Positions 1-6,791 of a stretch of DNA of 7,777 nt are shown here, one piece after another. The first letter of the stretch is position 1. Every line of letters begins with the position of its first letter. Source of the stretch: Anaerolineales bacterium (GTDB lineage: Bacteria; Chloroflexota; Anaerolineae; 4572-78; J111); NCBI GenBank assembly GCA_012032575.1, contig JAAUSP010000356.1, positions 1 to 7,777 of the forward strand, given 5' to 3'. Made by a program: the position numbers and the translations under genes. The notes under the pieces are model-generated. The model saw only the letters and a program-made list of their open reading frames with translations. It did no database searches and had not been told where the DNA came from.

Positions 1-131
1 CCGGTGACGAAACCGCCGAAGATTCGCCCTTTGCCCGCCAAACCACCAATACCAGCGGTGATCTCGGCCCCGACCCACTGGCCTATCCCTGGCAAAAACG
101 GGATGTGATTCGCCGCTATTTTACGCCATGA
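1..131 (+). CDS. C-terminal end of an unrecognised protein (5' end outside window)
   Basis: An open frame enters from the left edge (first full codon at base 3) and stops at TGA 129-131, giving 42 visible residues that end in YPWQKRDVIRRYFTP. The piece is polar and Asp/Thr/Pro-rich, then basic and aromatic at the end; no membrane segment or known motif is visible. I do not recognise the family. Codon use matches the GC-rich genes downstream, which supports it being real coding sequence. The last base of the stop codon is also the first base of a heptamer array, and the gene converges on the SRPBCC gene with only 9 bp between the two stop codons. Confidence 0.5.
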   Translation, partial: GDETAEDSPFARQTTNTSGDLGPDPLAYPWQKRDVIRRYFTP

Positions 132-165
132 CGTTGAACGTTAAACGTTGAACGTTGAACGTTTT
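131..165. repeat. Heptamer array, 5 units of ACGTTGA
   Basis: Five tandem 7-bp units are visible: ACGTTGA, ACGTTAA, ACGTTGA, ACGTTGA, ACGTTTT. The array begins on the last base of the stop codon of the left-hand gene. On the other strand it encodes the last six residues (RSTFNV) and the TAA stop of the SRPBCC gene, the stop coming from the variant unit ACGTTAA. On the - strand the core reads TTCAACG, close to the TTCAACC core of the arrays near 3894 and 6527. Confidence 0.85.
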
Positions 166-596
166 TCGGCTTCAACCAGCCGCTTCAAATTGGCCAGCCG
201 CTTCTGGACGGTCATCCGGTTGCGGCCTGATTTTTGGGAGAGAAACATCAGCCAACCCTGGCCCTGAAAAGTGTGATCAATCCGCGCCGTACCCTGCTCG
301 GTCGGCGAAATCGTCCAACGGCTGTCGCCGGCGATGCCCGTAGCCTGACCGCGCCAGGTAATGCTTTTATTGTGGGGGTCAAACTCCTTCACCGTGCCTA
401 ACGCATCCAAAACCACCCCCGACCACGTTCTGACGGCCAGGATAAATTGCCAGCCCTGGCGAACCGGCCCCTCGGTGATAATTTTGATCTGCTGCGCCGG
501 CACGTACCATTCCGGCAGGCGTTTTAAATCGGCCAGAACTTGCCAGGTTTGTTCCGGCGTGGCATTGACTTCAATAGATTCAGTAGCGCTGTGCAC
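141..596 (-). CDS. SRPBCC-fold protein (polyketide cyclase/dehydrase-like)
   Basis: The 151-residue product has the features of a small single-domain START/SRPBCC protein. It opens with a beta strand ESIEVNATPEQTWQVLADL (residues 6-24) in which the conserved pattern 'V-A-P-x-x-V-W-x-x-L-x-D' is recognisable, then PEWY (28-31), a series of alternating strands with TWRGQATG (80-87), and a long basic C-terminal helix (about 118-145). Such proteins bind hydrophobic ligands in a cavity; the ligand here cannot be told. There is no signal peptide, so it is probably cytosolic. The start is GTG at 594-596, chosen because GAGGG lies 7 bases upstream and the fold begins right after it. The last six residues and the stop lie in a heptamer array and are probably not part of the ancestral protein. 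It is divergent from the DUF2905 gene. Confidence 0.85.
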   Translation of the reverse strand: MHSATESIEVNATPEQTWQVLADLKRLPEWYVPAQQIKIITEGPVRQGWQFILAVRTWSGVVLDALGTVKEFDPHNKSITWRGQATGIAGDSRWTISPTEQGTARIDHTFQGQGWLMFLSQKSGRNRMTVQKRLANLKRLVEAEKRSTFNV

Positions 597-603
597 AGGC
601 TAA

Positions 604-608
604 CCCTC
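604..608 (-). promoter_or_regulatory. Ribosome binding site of the SRPBCC gene
   Basis: On the - strand GAGGG is followed by the 7-base spacer TTAGCCT and then GTG. This is a good Shine-Dalgarno sequence and spacing, and it decides the non-ATG start. Confidence 0.65.
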
Positions 609-641
609 GGTTTTGATGTGAGATTGCAACGACTCAACCTT

Positions 642-742
642 CATGTCATTTCGAGGCTGAAAGCCGAGAAGTCTTTGAGGTCGTTGTTTGCAGACAACGG
701 ATTAGAAGATTTCTCGCTCCTAACGTCGCTCGAAATGACATG
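642..742. repeat. Imperfect palindromic intergenic element with 14-bp inverted ends
   Basis: The ends are a perfect 14-bp inverted repeat: CATGTCATTTCGAG at 642-655 and its reverse complement at 729-742. Inside this, both arms continue with a related but diverged segment ending in GAGAAGTCTT on the left and, read on the opposite strand, GAGAAATCTT on the right. The centre has a second small hairpin, CGTTGT (682-687) and ACAACG (694-699), around a 6-base loop. The element fills most of the gap between the divergent SRPBCC and DUF2905 genes. The outer word resembles a type of dispersed non-coding palindrome (TGTCATTTCGAG...GAGAAATCTT) that I recall from many environmental bacterial genomes. No coding capacity is evident. 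Confidence 0.7.
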
Positions 743-802
743 GCTGAGCAGTTATCTCAGCTTAATCGGGAACATCAAAACTGACAAATTAAGTGAGAAC
801 CT

Positions 803-1027
803 ATGGCTCCTATCGGCAAAGCAATTATCGGCCTCGGCGCAATTCTGGTGATCGTCGGCCTGGTCATCTGGTTGGCAGGTGACAAGCTGAGCTGGTTTGG
901 CCGTCTCCCCGGCGATATCCGCCTCGAGCGGCCCGGTTTTAGCTGCTTCTTCCCCATCACCACAATGATTATCGTCAGCCTGGTCTTGAGCCTGGTCCTG
1001 TCACTGCTCAGCCGGTTTTTTAAGTAG
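803..1027 (+). CDS. DUF2905 family small membrane protein
   Basis: This 74-residue protein has the full layout of the DUF2905 family. It has an N-terminal membrane helix (about residues 5-24, GKAIIGLGAILVIVGLVIWL), a short loop with the signature GRLPGDIRLERPGFSCFFP (about 33-51), and a second membrane helix (about 53-70) ending in basic residues. The length is usual for the family, whose function is unknown; it presumably sits in the cytoplasmic membrane. The ATG is supported by AAGTGAG at 791-797, five bases upstream, and by the protein beginning directly with the conserved helix. The TAG stop lies inside the first unit of a heptamer array. The next gene is 135 bp away across repeats, so co-transcription is uncertain. 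Confidence 0.9.
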   Translation: MAPIGKAIIGLGAILVIVGLVIWLAGDKLSWFGRLPGDIRLERPGFSCFFPITTMIIVSLVLSLVLSLLSRFFK

Positions 1028-1058
1028 GGAGTAGGTAGTAAGTAGTAGGTAGTAAGGG
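1024..1058. repeat. Heptamer array, 5 units of GTAGGTA
   Basis: The units are GTAGGGA, GTAGGTA, GTAAGTA, GTAGGTA, GTAAGGG. The stop codon TAG of the DUF2905 gene (1025-1027) is contained in the first unit, so the array starts within the last sense codon of that gene. Confidence 0.85.
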
Positions 1059-1085
1059 GAAAAAATTGCCGATTATAACCATAAT

Positions 1086-1113
1086 CAAGACGCAAGACGT
1101 AAGACGTAACACG
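1086..1113. repeat. Heptamer array, 4 units of CAAGACG
   Basis: The units are CAAGACG, CAAGACG, TAAGACG, TAACACG. The last unit grades toward the CATCACG word of the next array, suggesting that the two share an origin. The stretch is non-coding. Confidence 0.75.
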
Positions 1114-1130
1114 CCAAATTACATTTTATT

Positions 1131-1157
1131 CATCACGCATCACGCCTCACGCATCAC
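1131..1157. repeat. Heptamer array, about 4 units of CATCACG
   Basis: The units are CATCACG, CATCACG, CCTCACG, then the partial unit CATCAC. The array ends 5 bases before the ATG of the DUF58 gene and occupies the place where a ribosome binding site would be. A 16-base string (1130-1145) recurs exactly in the same orientation at 6837-6852, on the far side of the DUF58/bat block. Confidence 0.85.
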
Positions 1158-1162
1158 TTTCT

Positions 1163-2173
1163 ATGCGCCTAAAAACCATCTTTAACCGTCCCAAAGAATC
1201 CAGTCTGCCGCTCTTCGATGAGGCTTTTTTGCGCCGGCTGGAGCGGCTCAGTTTCCGCACGATTCCGGCGCTGCGCGGCTCGCCCCTGGGCGAACGGCGC
1301 AGCCGCAATTTGCGCCCGGCCCTCGACTTTAGCGACCACCGGCCCTATTCCCACGGCGATGATTTGCGCCATGTGGATTGGAATGCCTATGGCCGCCATG
1401 AAGAATTGTTTGTCAAACTGGGCGAAGCCTCCCAGAGCGTCAACATCCACATTTTGCTCGATTGCAGCCGCTCGATGGGCTGGACGCCGTCCGGCAAAGC
1501 GGCCAGGCAGCCGGCCGGCTACAGCAAATGGGATGCCGCCCGAAGGCTGGCCGGAGCGTTGGGCTATCTGGGCCTGTCTGGCGGCGAGCGGGTCGAAATT
1601 ACGCCGTTCGGCCACACCCTGGCCGAAGGCTTTGGCCCCACGGAAGGAAAACGGCGGGTCGTTCCGATCTTGAAATTTCTGTCAAAAACCATCCCCCTGC
1701 CGCCCGCCAAAGGGGAAACCGGCGGCGGCCTGGTTGCCAGCCTGAACAGCTACGCCCGCACCCATCCCGGCGGCGGATTGCTGATCCTGATTTCAGATTT
1801 GCTGGATACCATCACGCCCGCCGCTGTGTCTTCGCCGCACGAAGGACAGGCCGGGGAAGGTCTGGCCGAAAGCTTGCGTTATCTCGTCCCGCCGCGTTGG
1901 CAGGTATTGGTGGTCCATCTGCTGACCGAAGAAGAAGTCCAGCCCACCCTGTCCGGCGATTACGATTTGCGGGACAGCGAAACCGAGGAAAGTCTGCCGT
2001 TCCATTTAAGTGACGCCGTGCTCACCCAGTACCGGCTGCGCGTTCGCACCTGGTGCGCCGAGTTGCAGTCGGCCTGCGGCCAGCGCGGGGCAACCTACGC
2101 CCGCGTTCTGGCCGAGTGGCCGCTGGAGCAGGCTGTAGTCCCCTACCTCCGCCAGCGAGGGGTGGTCTTATGA
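1163..2173 (+). CDS. DUF58 domain protein with VWA-like fold
   Basis: The 336-residue product has a strong DUF58 match. The N-terminal part LFDEAFLRRLERLSFRTI (17-34) leads to the signature stretch DFSDHRPYSHGDDLRHVDW (55-73), then NAYGRHEELFVKL (74-86). A VWA-like half follows with a MIDAS motif DCSRS (100-104) after the strand HILL, and a later strand ending in the acidic turn SDLLD (211-215). There are no convincing membrane helices; DUF58 proteins often have two N-terminal ones, so this is the shorter soluble form. The family typically acts beside MoxR ATPases and BatA-type proteins. The ATG is chosen because the conserved region starts right after it and no nearby in-frame ATG follows, but no Shine-Dalgarno is visible because a heptamer array lies directly upstream. 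The stop overlaps the next start as ATGA. Confidence 0.92.
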   Translation: MRLKTIFNRPKESSLPLFDEAFLRRLERLSFRTIPALRGSPLGERRSRNLRPALDFSDHRPYSHGDDLRHVDWNAYGRHEELFVKLGEASQSVNIHILLDCSRSMGWTPSGKAARQPAGYSKWDAARRLAGALGYLGLSGGERVEITPFGHTLAEGFGPTEGKRRVVPILKFLSKTIPLPPAKGETGGGLVASLNSYARTHPGGGLLILISDLLDTITPAAVSSPHEGQAGEGLAESLRYLVPPRWQVLVVHLLTEEEVQPTLSGDYDLRDSETEESLPFHLSDAVLTQYRLRVRTWCAELQSACGQRGATYARVLAEWPLEQAVVPYLRQRGVVL

Positions 2174-2823
2174 ATTTTCTGGTTCAAATCGCTGCGTGGG
2201 GGCTGCTGACCCTGCCGGTTATCCTGTTATTACACTTATTACGCAACCGGCGGGAGCGAACTCCCCATTTCCAGCCTGCGCTTGTGGCAGGGTTTGCAGC
2301 AGAAAAAGCACGGTTCGCTGCCGCGCAGTATTCCCCTGTCGGTGCTGTTGATGCTGCAACTGCTCATTGCCACCGCCCTCACCCTGGCCCTGGCCCGGCC
2401 GGTCTTCTCTTTCCTGCTCGACCAGCCGCGCCAGACGATTTTCATTCTGGACACGACAACCAGCATGACCGCTGTTGATGCCGGCTCCGGGCCGGAGGCT
2501 CGCCGTTTTGACGCGGCCACAGCGACTATCCGAAATCAAATTCAGGCCCTCGGCCAGCGTGATACCTTTATTATCATTGGTCTCAGCCCCCAGCCCGAAG
2601 TGCTGCTGAGCGGCGACGCCGAACAAAAACACAGGCCCTCCTGGCCCTGGATAATTTAGTCCCCGGCGCAACCGGCGCGGACCTCCCGGCAGCGCTGACC
2701 CTGGCCAACGGCCTGCTCGACCCCAGCCGGCTCCAGCAAATCATCGTCCTCACCGACGGCGCTTCACCGCCCCCTACCCGAATCCCCTCCCGCCCATCGC
2801 CGCCCCGATCAGACCTGGCAAAT

Positions 2824-2861
2824 CCAACCTTCCAACCTTCCAACCTTCCAACCTTCCAACC
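2824..2861. repeat. Octamer array, 4.75 units of CCAACCTT, inside the bat-type gene
   Basis: Four exact CCAACCTT units plus CCAACC. The word equals the heptamer CAACCTT of the array at 3894 with one added C. In the frame that joins the downstream domain it encodes QPSNLPTFQPSN, a linker between the VWA domain and the following beta domain. Gain or loss of one unit changes the frame. Confidence 0.9.
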
Positions 2862-3893
2862 AGGCCCTGCTCAATGTCTCCACTCGCACCCTGCCCGATG
2901 GCCGCCACCGCCTCTTCGCCAGGGTCATCAATTACGGCGATACTGCGGTCGCCCGAACAGTGCAGGTTTTCGCCGGGGAGCGCCTGTTTGACGAGACGGT
3001 GGTGCAGCTCGAACCGCAGGGCGAAAGCGCCCGCGTCTGGACCCTGCCCGCGTCGGCCGAAACGGCCAGAGTCAGCCTGATTGAATCGGACAGTTTGCCG
3101 CTGGATAATGAGGCCGAGGTCCTGCTGCTGGAAACAACCCGCCAGCGGGTGCTGCTGGTCTCCGACACACCCGATACCCTGTCCCGCGCCCTGAGCGCCC
3201 AACCCGGCCTCGAACTAACCGTTGACACACCTGCCGACCCTCGCTACGACTCGGCTGATTTTGATTTGACCGTATTTGAAGGAGCTGGCCTGCCGTTGGA
3301 TTTAACCGCCTGGCCCACCGGCAATCTGCTGGTGGTCAACCCGCCTCTGGGCCACCCCCTCCTGCCCGCCGACAACTTTAGCCGCAACCTCCGCCCCGAC
3401 CCGGCCACCGGCTCAACCCTGCTGGCCGGAGTGGACCTGTCCGGCGTTTACTTCAACCGGGCGCTCCGGGTGACGCTGCCGGAGTGGGCTGACGCAGATT
3501 TACGCGCCTCTGGCGGCGGCCAGCCGCTCATTTTCCACGGAACCACCCGCCGCAGCCAGATAGTGGTCTGGGCTTTTGATCTGGCGGCCAGTAATTTACC
3601 GGCCCGGCTGGCCCTGCCACTGCTCACGGCCAACACCCTGCAAACGCTCCTCTCGCCGGCCCCGCAGCCGGTCGTTCCCGTGGGCGAGCCGGTGGTCATC
3701 AACGGCAACTTCAGCATCGAAGTGCCGGGCGGCCGCCGCCTCTCCTCGCTGGAAGCCGAGGGCGGCAGCGGGATATTTACCCGGACCAAACTGCCGGGCC
3801 TTTACAAAATTTACAATGACCAGGGCGCACTGGTGGCCGGTTTTGCCGTCCACGCCGGCTCAGCCCTGGAGTCAAACCTCGCCCCCCAACTCC

Positions 3894-3935
3894 AACCTTC
3901 AACCTTCAACCTTCAACCTTCAACCTTCAACGCCC
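3894..3935. repeat. Heptamer array, 5 exact units of AACCTTC plus a degenerate unit, inside the bat-type gene
   Basis: Five exact AACCTTC units (3894-3928) are followed by AACGCCC. A 6-base degenerate unit AACTCC sits just upstream at 3888-3893. The array encodes a seven-residue peptide repeat, LQPSTFN, because three units equal seven codons. It lies immediately before the C-terminal membrane helix, at the place where the reading frame is lost. Confidence 0.9.
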
Positions 3936-4004
3936 TGCCCCCGAAATCGAGTATTATGAAATCTGGCCCTGGTTAGCCGGGTTGGTGGCGGCGGTGGTTA
4001 TGCT

Positions 4005-4010
4005 GGAAGG
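4005..4010 (+). promoter_or_regulatory. Ribosome binding site of the double-VWA gene
   Basis: GGAAGG at 4005-4010 lies 9 bases before ATG 4020 but directly against the other in-frame ATG at 4011. This favours 4020 as the true start. The site lies inside the last codons of the bat-type gene, suggesting translational coupling. Confidence 0.55.
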
Positions 4011-4019
4011 ATGGTGGGC

Positions 4020-6743
4020 ATGGCGGAAATAATTCTGCAAAATCCCTGGGCGCTGCTGGCCCTGCCGCTGCTGTGGCTGCTGCTGCTGGCCTTTACCTGG
4101 CGGCGGCGTTTCAAGCCCTTTGGTGCGTTCCTGCTGCGTCTGGCCATCCTGATTTTGCTGGTAGTGGCCCTGTCGCGGCCTGTTTTTATCCCGCCCGCCG
4201 TCGCCTCTGAAACTGAAACGCGGGAGCGACAAATATTGTTGGTGGACCAGTCGGCCAGTTTGGGCCTGGCCGGCCAGCAGGCATTGCGGGCCGAAGCGGC
4301 TCGACTGGCCCAGGAGGCATCCCAAACTGTCACCCTCTACTTTGCCGACCGGCCTTTTATCCTTGACCAATCGGCCCCACCCTTTGAGGGGAGCAGCGGC
4401 TCATTCGATCCGACTGTCTCCAACCTGGCCTCGGCCTTGACGACCGGCCAGCAGCTTCTCAACGGCCAGCCGGGGCGGCTGGTCCTGCTGTCGGATGGGC
4501 TGGCCAATGGGGGCGACACCAACGAAGTCATCAGTCAACTCGTCCGGCAGAATGTCCCCGTGGATGTGCTGCTGGCCGATGAGACCACTCGCCAGACCTG
4601 GCGCGGCAGTCCCAATGAAGTCAGCCTGGTTAAATTGACCGTGCCGCCGGCCCTGCGTGAGGGCGAAACTTTTAGTGTGGAAGTCACTTTGCACAGTCTG
4701 GCGGCAGCGGAAGTGACCCTGAATGTGGCTCAGGGTGATACCACGCTGGCCGAGGATGTAGTCAGCCTGGAACCCGGCCCGAACCTGTTCACTTTTGAGG
4801 CCACGGCGGCGGCAGTCGGCCCGCAAACATTTGAGGCGGCCATCGCCCCGGCGGAAGGTGCGGATGCCCAGGCCGCCAACAACCGGCTGGCGGCCTTTAC
4901 CCAGGTATACCTGCCGCCGCAAATTCTGGTGGTCAGCACTGAAGCCGGCCCGGCAGGTCAACTGGCCCTGCAACTGCGACAGGCCGGCTTTGTGGTTGAG
5001 CGGGCGGAACCGGAGGAACTGCCAACCCGCCTCTCGGAGTTGGACCCTTACGATGGGATTGTGTTGGCCAATGTGTCGGCTCGCGAACTGGAATTGGAGC
5101 AGATGATTGCCCTCCAGGAATTTGTGCGTAGCCTGGGCCGGGGTCTGCTAGTGACCGCCGGGCGCGACAGCTTTGCCCTGGGCGCTTATGAAGATACCCC
5201 GCTGGCCGACTTGCTGCCGGTGACACTGGAGCCGCCCCCCCGCGAAGAGCGCCCGCCGGTGGCCCTGCTGCTGATGATTGACCATTCCGGCAGTATGCTG
5301 GAAGTGAGCGAACCGGCCACCAAACTGGCCATGGCCAAAGAGGCCGCTATCCGGGCGACCGATATTCTGGGGCCGCAGGATTTGATTGGGGTGTTGATGT
5401 TTGATAACGCCTATGAGTGGGTGGTGCCGTTTCAGCGGGTCAGCGATGGGGCGGAACTGCTGGAAATTCAGCGCAACATCGCCACGATTCCAGGCGGCGG
5501 GGGCACCCGTATTTTGCAGGCGTTGGATGTGGGCCTGCCCGAACTGGCCGACCAGGAGGTAAGCAGCGCCGCTCGACACGCTGTTCTGCTGACCGATGGC
5601 AAATCGTTCGATGGGATTGAAGGCACAGAAGCGTATAATTCGGTGGTGGACGCAGAGCTGGACGCCGATATTACCCTCTCTACCATTGCCATCGGCGCTG
5701 ACTCCGACCAGGAGCTGCTGACTTATCTGGCCGAGCGGGGCCAGGGCCGTTATCATTACGCCGCCGTTCCCGATGAACTGCCGGAATTGACCGTGGCCGA
5801 GAGCGATATTCTGCGCAGCAATGCGGTCCAGGAAGGAGATTTCAGGCCAACGGTGTTTGCCCCCCATCCCATCTTGCGTGGCTTGTTTAGCCCGAACCTG
5901 GAGGAGGCGGAAGAACTGCCCGATTTGAGCGGCTACCTGGCCCAAACACCCAAGCCTCGGGCCGAAATCGCCCTGCAGGCTGGGCCGGGCGACCCGGTGC
6001 TGAGCGTCTGGGGGTACGGCCTGGGCCGGGTGGCAGCCTGGACCTCTGACATTGGCGAAGAATGGGCAGTCTCGTGGCAGCGCGGGCCGGAAGCCAGCCG
6101 CTTCTGGGGGCAGGTGGTCGGTTATACCCTGCCTGCGCCGGGCCTGGGGCTGCTACAACTTGAGGCAGAGGTTGAGCCGGGGAATGTGGTGGTGCTGACC
6201 GCCGAGGGCTTGACTACCACCGGCCAAACCGTCGAACTGGTCCGCACCGAAGCCATCTTAACCACCCCGGCGGGCCGGGAAATCCCAGTTATGCTCCGGC
6301 AAATTTCGCCGGGCCGCTACCAGCAGCGCCTCCATTTGCCTGACCCCGGCGCGTACCGGGTGACAGTCACACAAGATCGCAGTAACGAGCCACAGGAAAT
6401 CGCCACCACCGGCTTCATCGTCGCTTATCCGGCGGAATATGGTTTACCCTTTGAAGGCACAGGCGCCCCGCTGCTCCGGCACATCGCCGAGGCAACGGGC
6501 GGACGCACCTTCGCGTTGGGGGAACGGTTGCAGGTTGAGGGTTGCAGGTTGAAGGTTGAAGACTGTGAAACGGAGCAACCTCAAAATGCAGAAGCAGCTT
6601 CTTCGTTTATAGAAAACCTGCAATCGGAACTCCAAAATCTAAAATCCGAAATCGAGCTGTGGCCGTGGCTGCTGCTGGCTGCGCTCGTTTTGTGGCCGAT
6701 AGAAATTGCCTGGCGGCGTTGGGGGCGATTGCGAATACAGTGA
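4020..6743 (+). CDS. Large membrane protein with two VWA-like regions and a split amidotransferase-like domain
   Basis: The product is 907 residues from ATG 4020 (preferred over ATG 4011 by ribosome-site spacing). In order: two N-terminal membrane helices (about 10-26 and 37-54); a first VWA-like region with DQSAS (76-80) and LLSDG (156-160); a beta domain (about 204-292); an amidotransferase-like half starting QILVVSTEAGPAG (about 301-312) with DPYDGIVLANVS (342-353) and GRGLLVTAG (373-381); an inserted complete VWA domain with DHSGS (421-425), the metal-site Thr in IPGGGGT (490-496) and LLTDG (523-527); the second amidotransferase-like half (DPVLSVWGYGLGRVAAWTSD, 658-677); a beta domain (about 715-802); a heptamer-encoded linker (about 836-848); and one C-terminal membrane helix (about 881-900) with a basic tail. 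Most of the protein should be extracytoplasmic. It overlaps the previous gene by 13 bp. The frame is intact even across a C7 run at 5235-5241. Confidence 0.9.
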   Translation: MAEIILQNPWALLALPLLWLLLLAFTWRRRFKPFGAFLLRLAILILLVVALSRPVFIPPAVASETETRERQILLVDQSASLGLAGQQALRAEAARLAQEASQTVTLYFADRPFILDQSAPPFEGSSGSFDPTVSNLASALTTGQQLLNGQPGRLVLLSDGLANGGDTNEVISQLVRQNVPVDVLLADETTRQTWRGSPNEVSLVKLTVPPALREGETFSVEVTLHSLAAAEVTLNVAQGDTTLAEDVVSLEPGPNLFTFEATAAAVGPQTFEAAIAPAEGADAQAANNRLAAFTQVYLPPQILVVSTEAGPAGQLALQLRQAGFVVERAEPEELPTRLSELDPYDGIVLANVSARELELEQMIALQEFVRSLGRGLLVTAGRDSFALGAYEDTPLADLLPVTLEPPPREERPPVALLLMIDHSGSMLEVSEPATKLAMAKEAAIRATDILGPQDLIGVLMFDNAYEWVVPFQRVSDGAELLEIQRNIATIPGGGGTRILQALDVGLPELADQEVSSAARHAVLLTDGKSFDGIEGTEAYNSVVDAELDADITLSTIAIGADSDQELLTYLAERGQGRYHYAAVPDELPELTVAESDILRSNAVQEGDFRPTVFAPHPILRGLFSPNLEEAEELPDLSGYLAQTPKPRAEIALQAGPGDPVLSVWGYGLGRVAAWTSDIGEEWAVSWQRGPEASRFWGQVVGYTLPAPGLGLLQLEAEVEPGNVVVLTAEGLTTTGQTVELVRTEAILTTPAGREIPVMLRQISPGRYQQRLHLPDPGAYRVTVTQDRSNEPQEIATTGFIVAYPAEYGLPFEGTGAPLLRHIAEATGGRTFALGERLQVEGCRLKVEDCETEQPQNAEAASSFIENLQSELQNLKSEIELWPWLLLAALVLWPIEIAWRRWGRLRIQ
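6527..6561. repeat. Heptamer array, 5 units of GTTGNAG, in coding sequence
   Basis: The units are GTTGCAG, GTTGAGG, GTTGCAG, GTTGAAG, GTTGAAG. The final 14 bases are the exact reverse complement of part of the array at 3894-3928, so this is the same repeat family in the opposite orientation. It encodes LQVEGCRLKVE in the linker before the C-terminal membrane helix of the double-VWA protein. A weaker 7-bp periodicity (CCAAAAT, CTAAAAT, CCGAAAT) follows at 6632-6652. Confidence 0.85.
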
Positions 6744-6791
6744 AAAACCAGTTAGGAAGTTCCAGGATTGAAATTATCCAAATAATTTTAT

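Larger units (their letters stand above)
2170..4032 (+). pseudogene. BatA-type VWA/amidotransferase-like membrane protein gene, four frameshifts
   Basis: The gene begins with ATG in an ATGA overlap with the DUF58 gene. Reading through four single-base shifts restores about 620 residues. In order: a BatA N-terminal region with two membrane helices (frame of 2170, then the frame one base later, containing RSIPLSVLLMLQLL and LALARP); a VWA domain with MIDAS variant DTTTS (after IFIL) and VLTDGA; an octamer-encoded linker; a beta domain (LPDGRHRLFARVINYGDTAV); an amidotransferase-like fold (QRVLLVSDTPDTL, NLLVVNPP); a heptamer-encoded linker; and a C-terminal membrane helix (EIEYYEIWPWLAG to WWAWRK, TAA 4030-4032). 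Shifts: extra C in the C4 run 2263-2266; missing A in the A5 run 2625-2629; extra C, most likely in the C5 run 2770-2774; one base missing somewhere in 3882-3942 (C6 run, array or C5 run). As read, translation stops at 2478. It could be a pseudogene, a phase-variable gene or misassembled homopolymers. Confidence 0.85.

Noticed and set aside
743..761. Small hairpin GCTGAG / CTCAGC
   Set aside because: A six-base stem with no T-run and no clear context; chance occurrence is likely.
612..802. Promoters for the divergent SRPBCC and DUF2905 genes
   Set aside because: They must lie here or overlap the palindromic element, but no -35/-10 pair with proper spacing stood out on either strand.
1024..1157. 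A CRISPR array or iteron-type origin
   Set aside because: Units are only 7 bp, contiguous and without spacers, the words change from array to array, and there is no cas or replication gene nearby.
2263..2274. Programmed ribosomal frameshifting in the bat-type gene
   Set aside because: Four independent recoding events in one message with no slippery heptamer or stimulatory structure that I can point to are implausible compared with indels.
2053..2478. A gene starting at GTG or ATG around 2053 and ending at 2478
   Set aside because: Residues before 2170 are a shadow of DUF58 coding sequence, and after about 2266 the sequence is out of the BatA frame. Only 2170-2265 of it is real coding sequence.
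2960..3976. An independent gene starting at GTG 2960
   Set aside because: Its frame is continuous upstream with the octamer linker, it has no ribosome site, its start falls inside a beta domain, and its C-terminus misses the membrane helix encoded in another frame up to 4032. It is a fragment of the broken bat-type gene.
5148..5945. Long open frame on the - strand opposite the double-VWA gene
   Set aside because: It is low-complexity, Gln/His/Gly-rich translation typical of the antisense of GC-rich coding DNA, and the + strand frame has clear domains.
6771..6788. Intrinsic terminator after the double-VWA gene
   Set aside because: The 7-bp palindrome is made only of A/T pairs and is followed by just a short T-run, so the stem is too weak to call.
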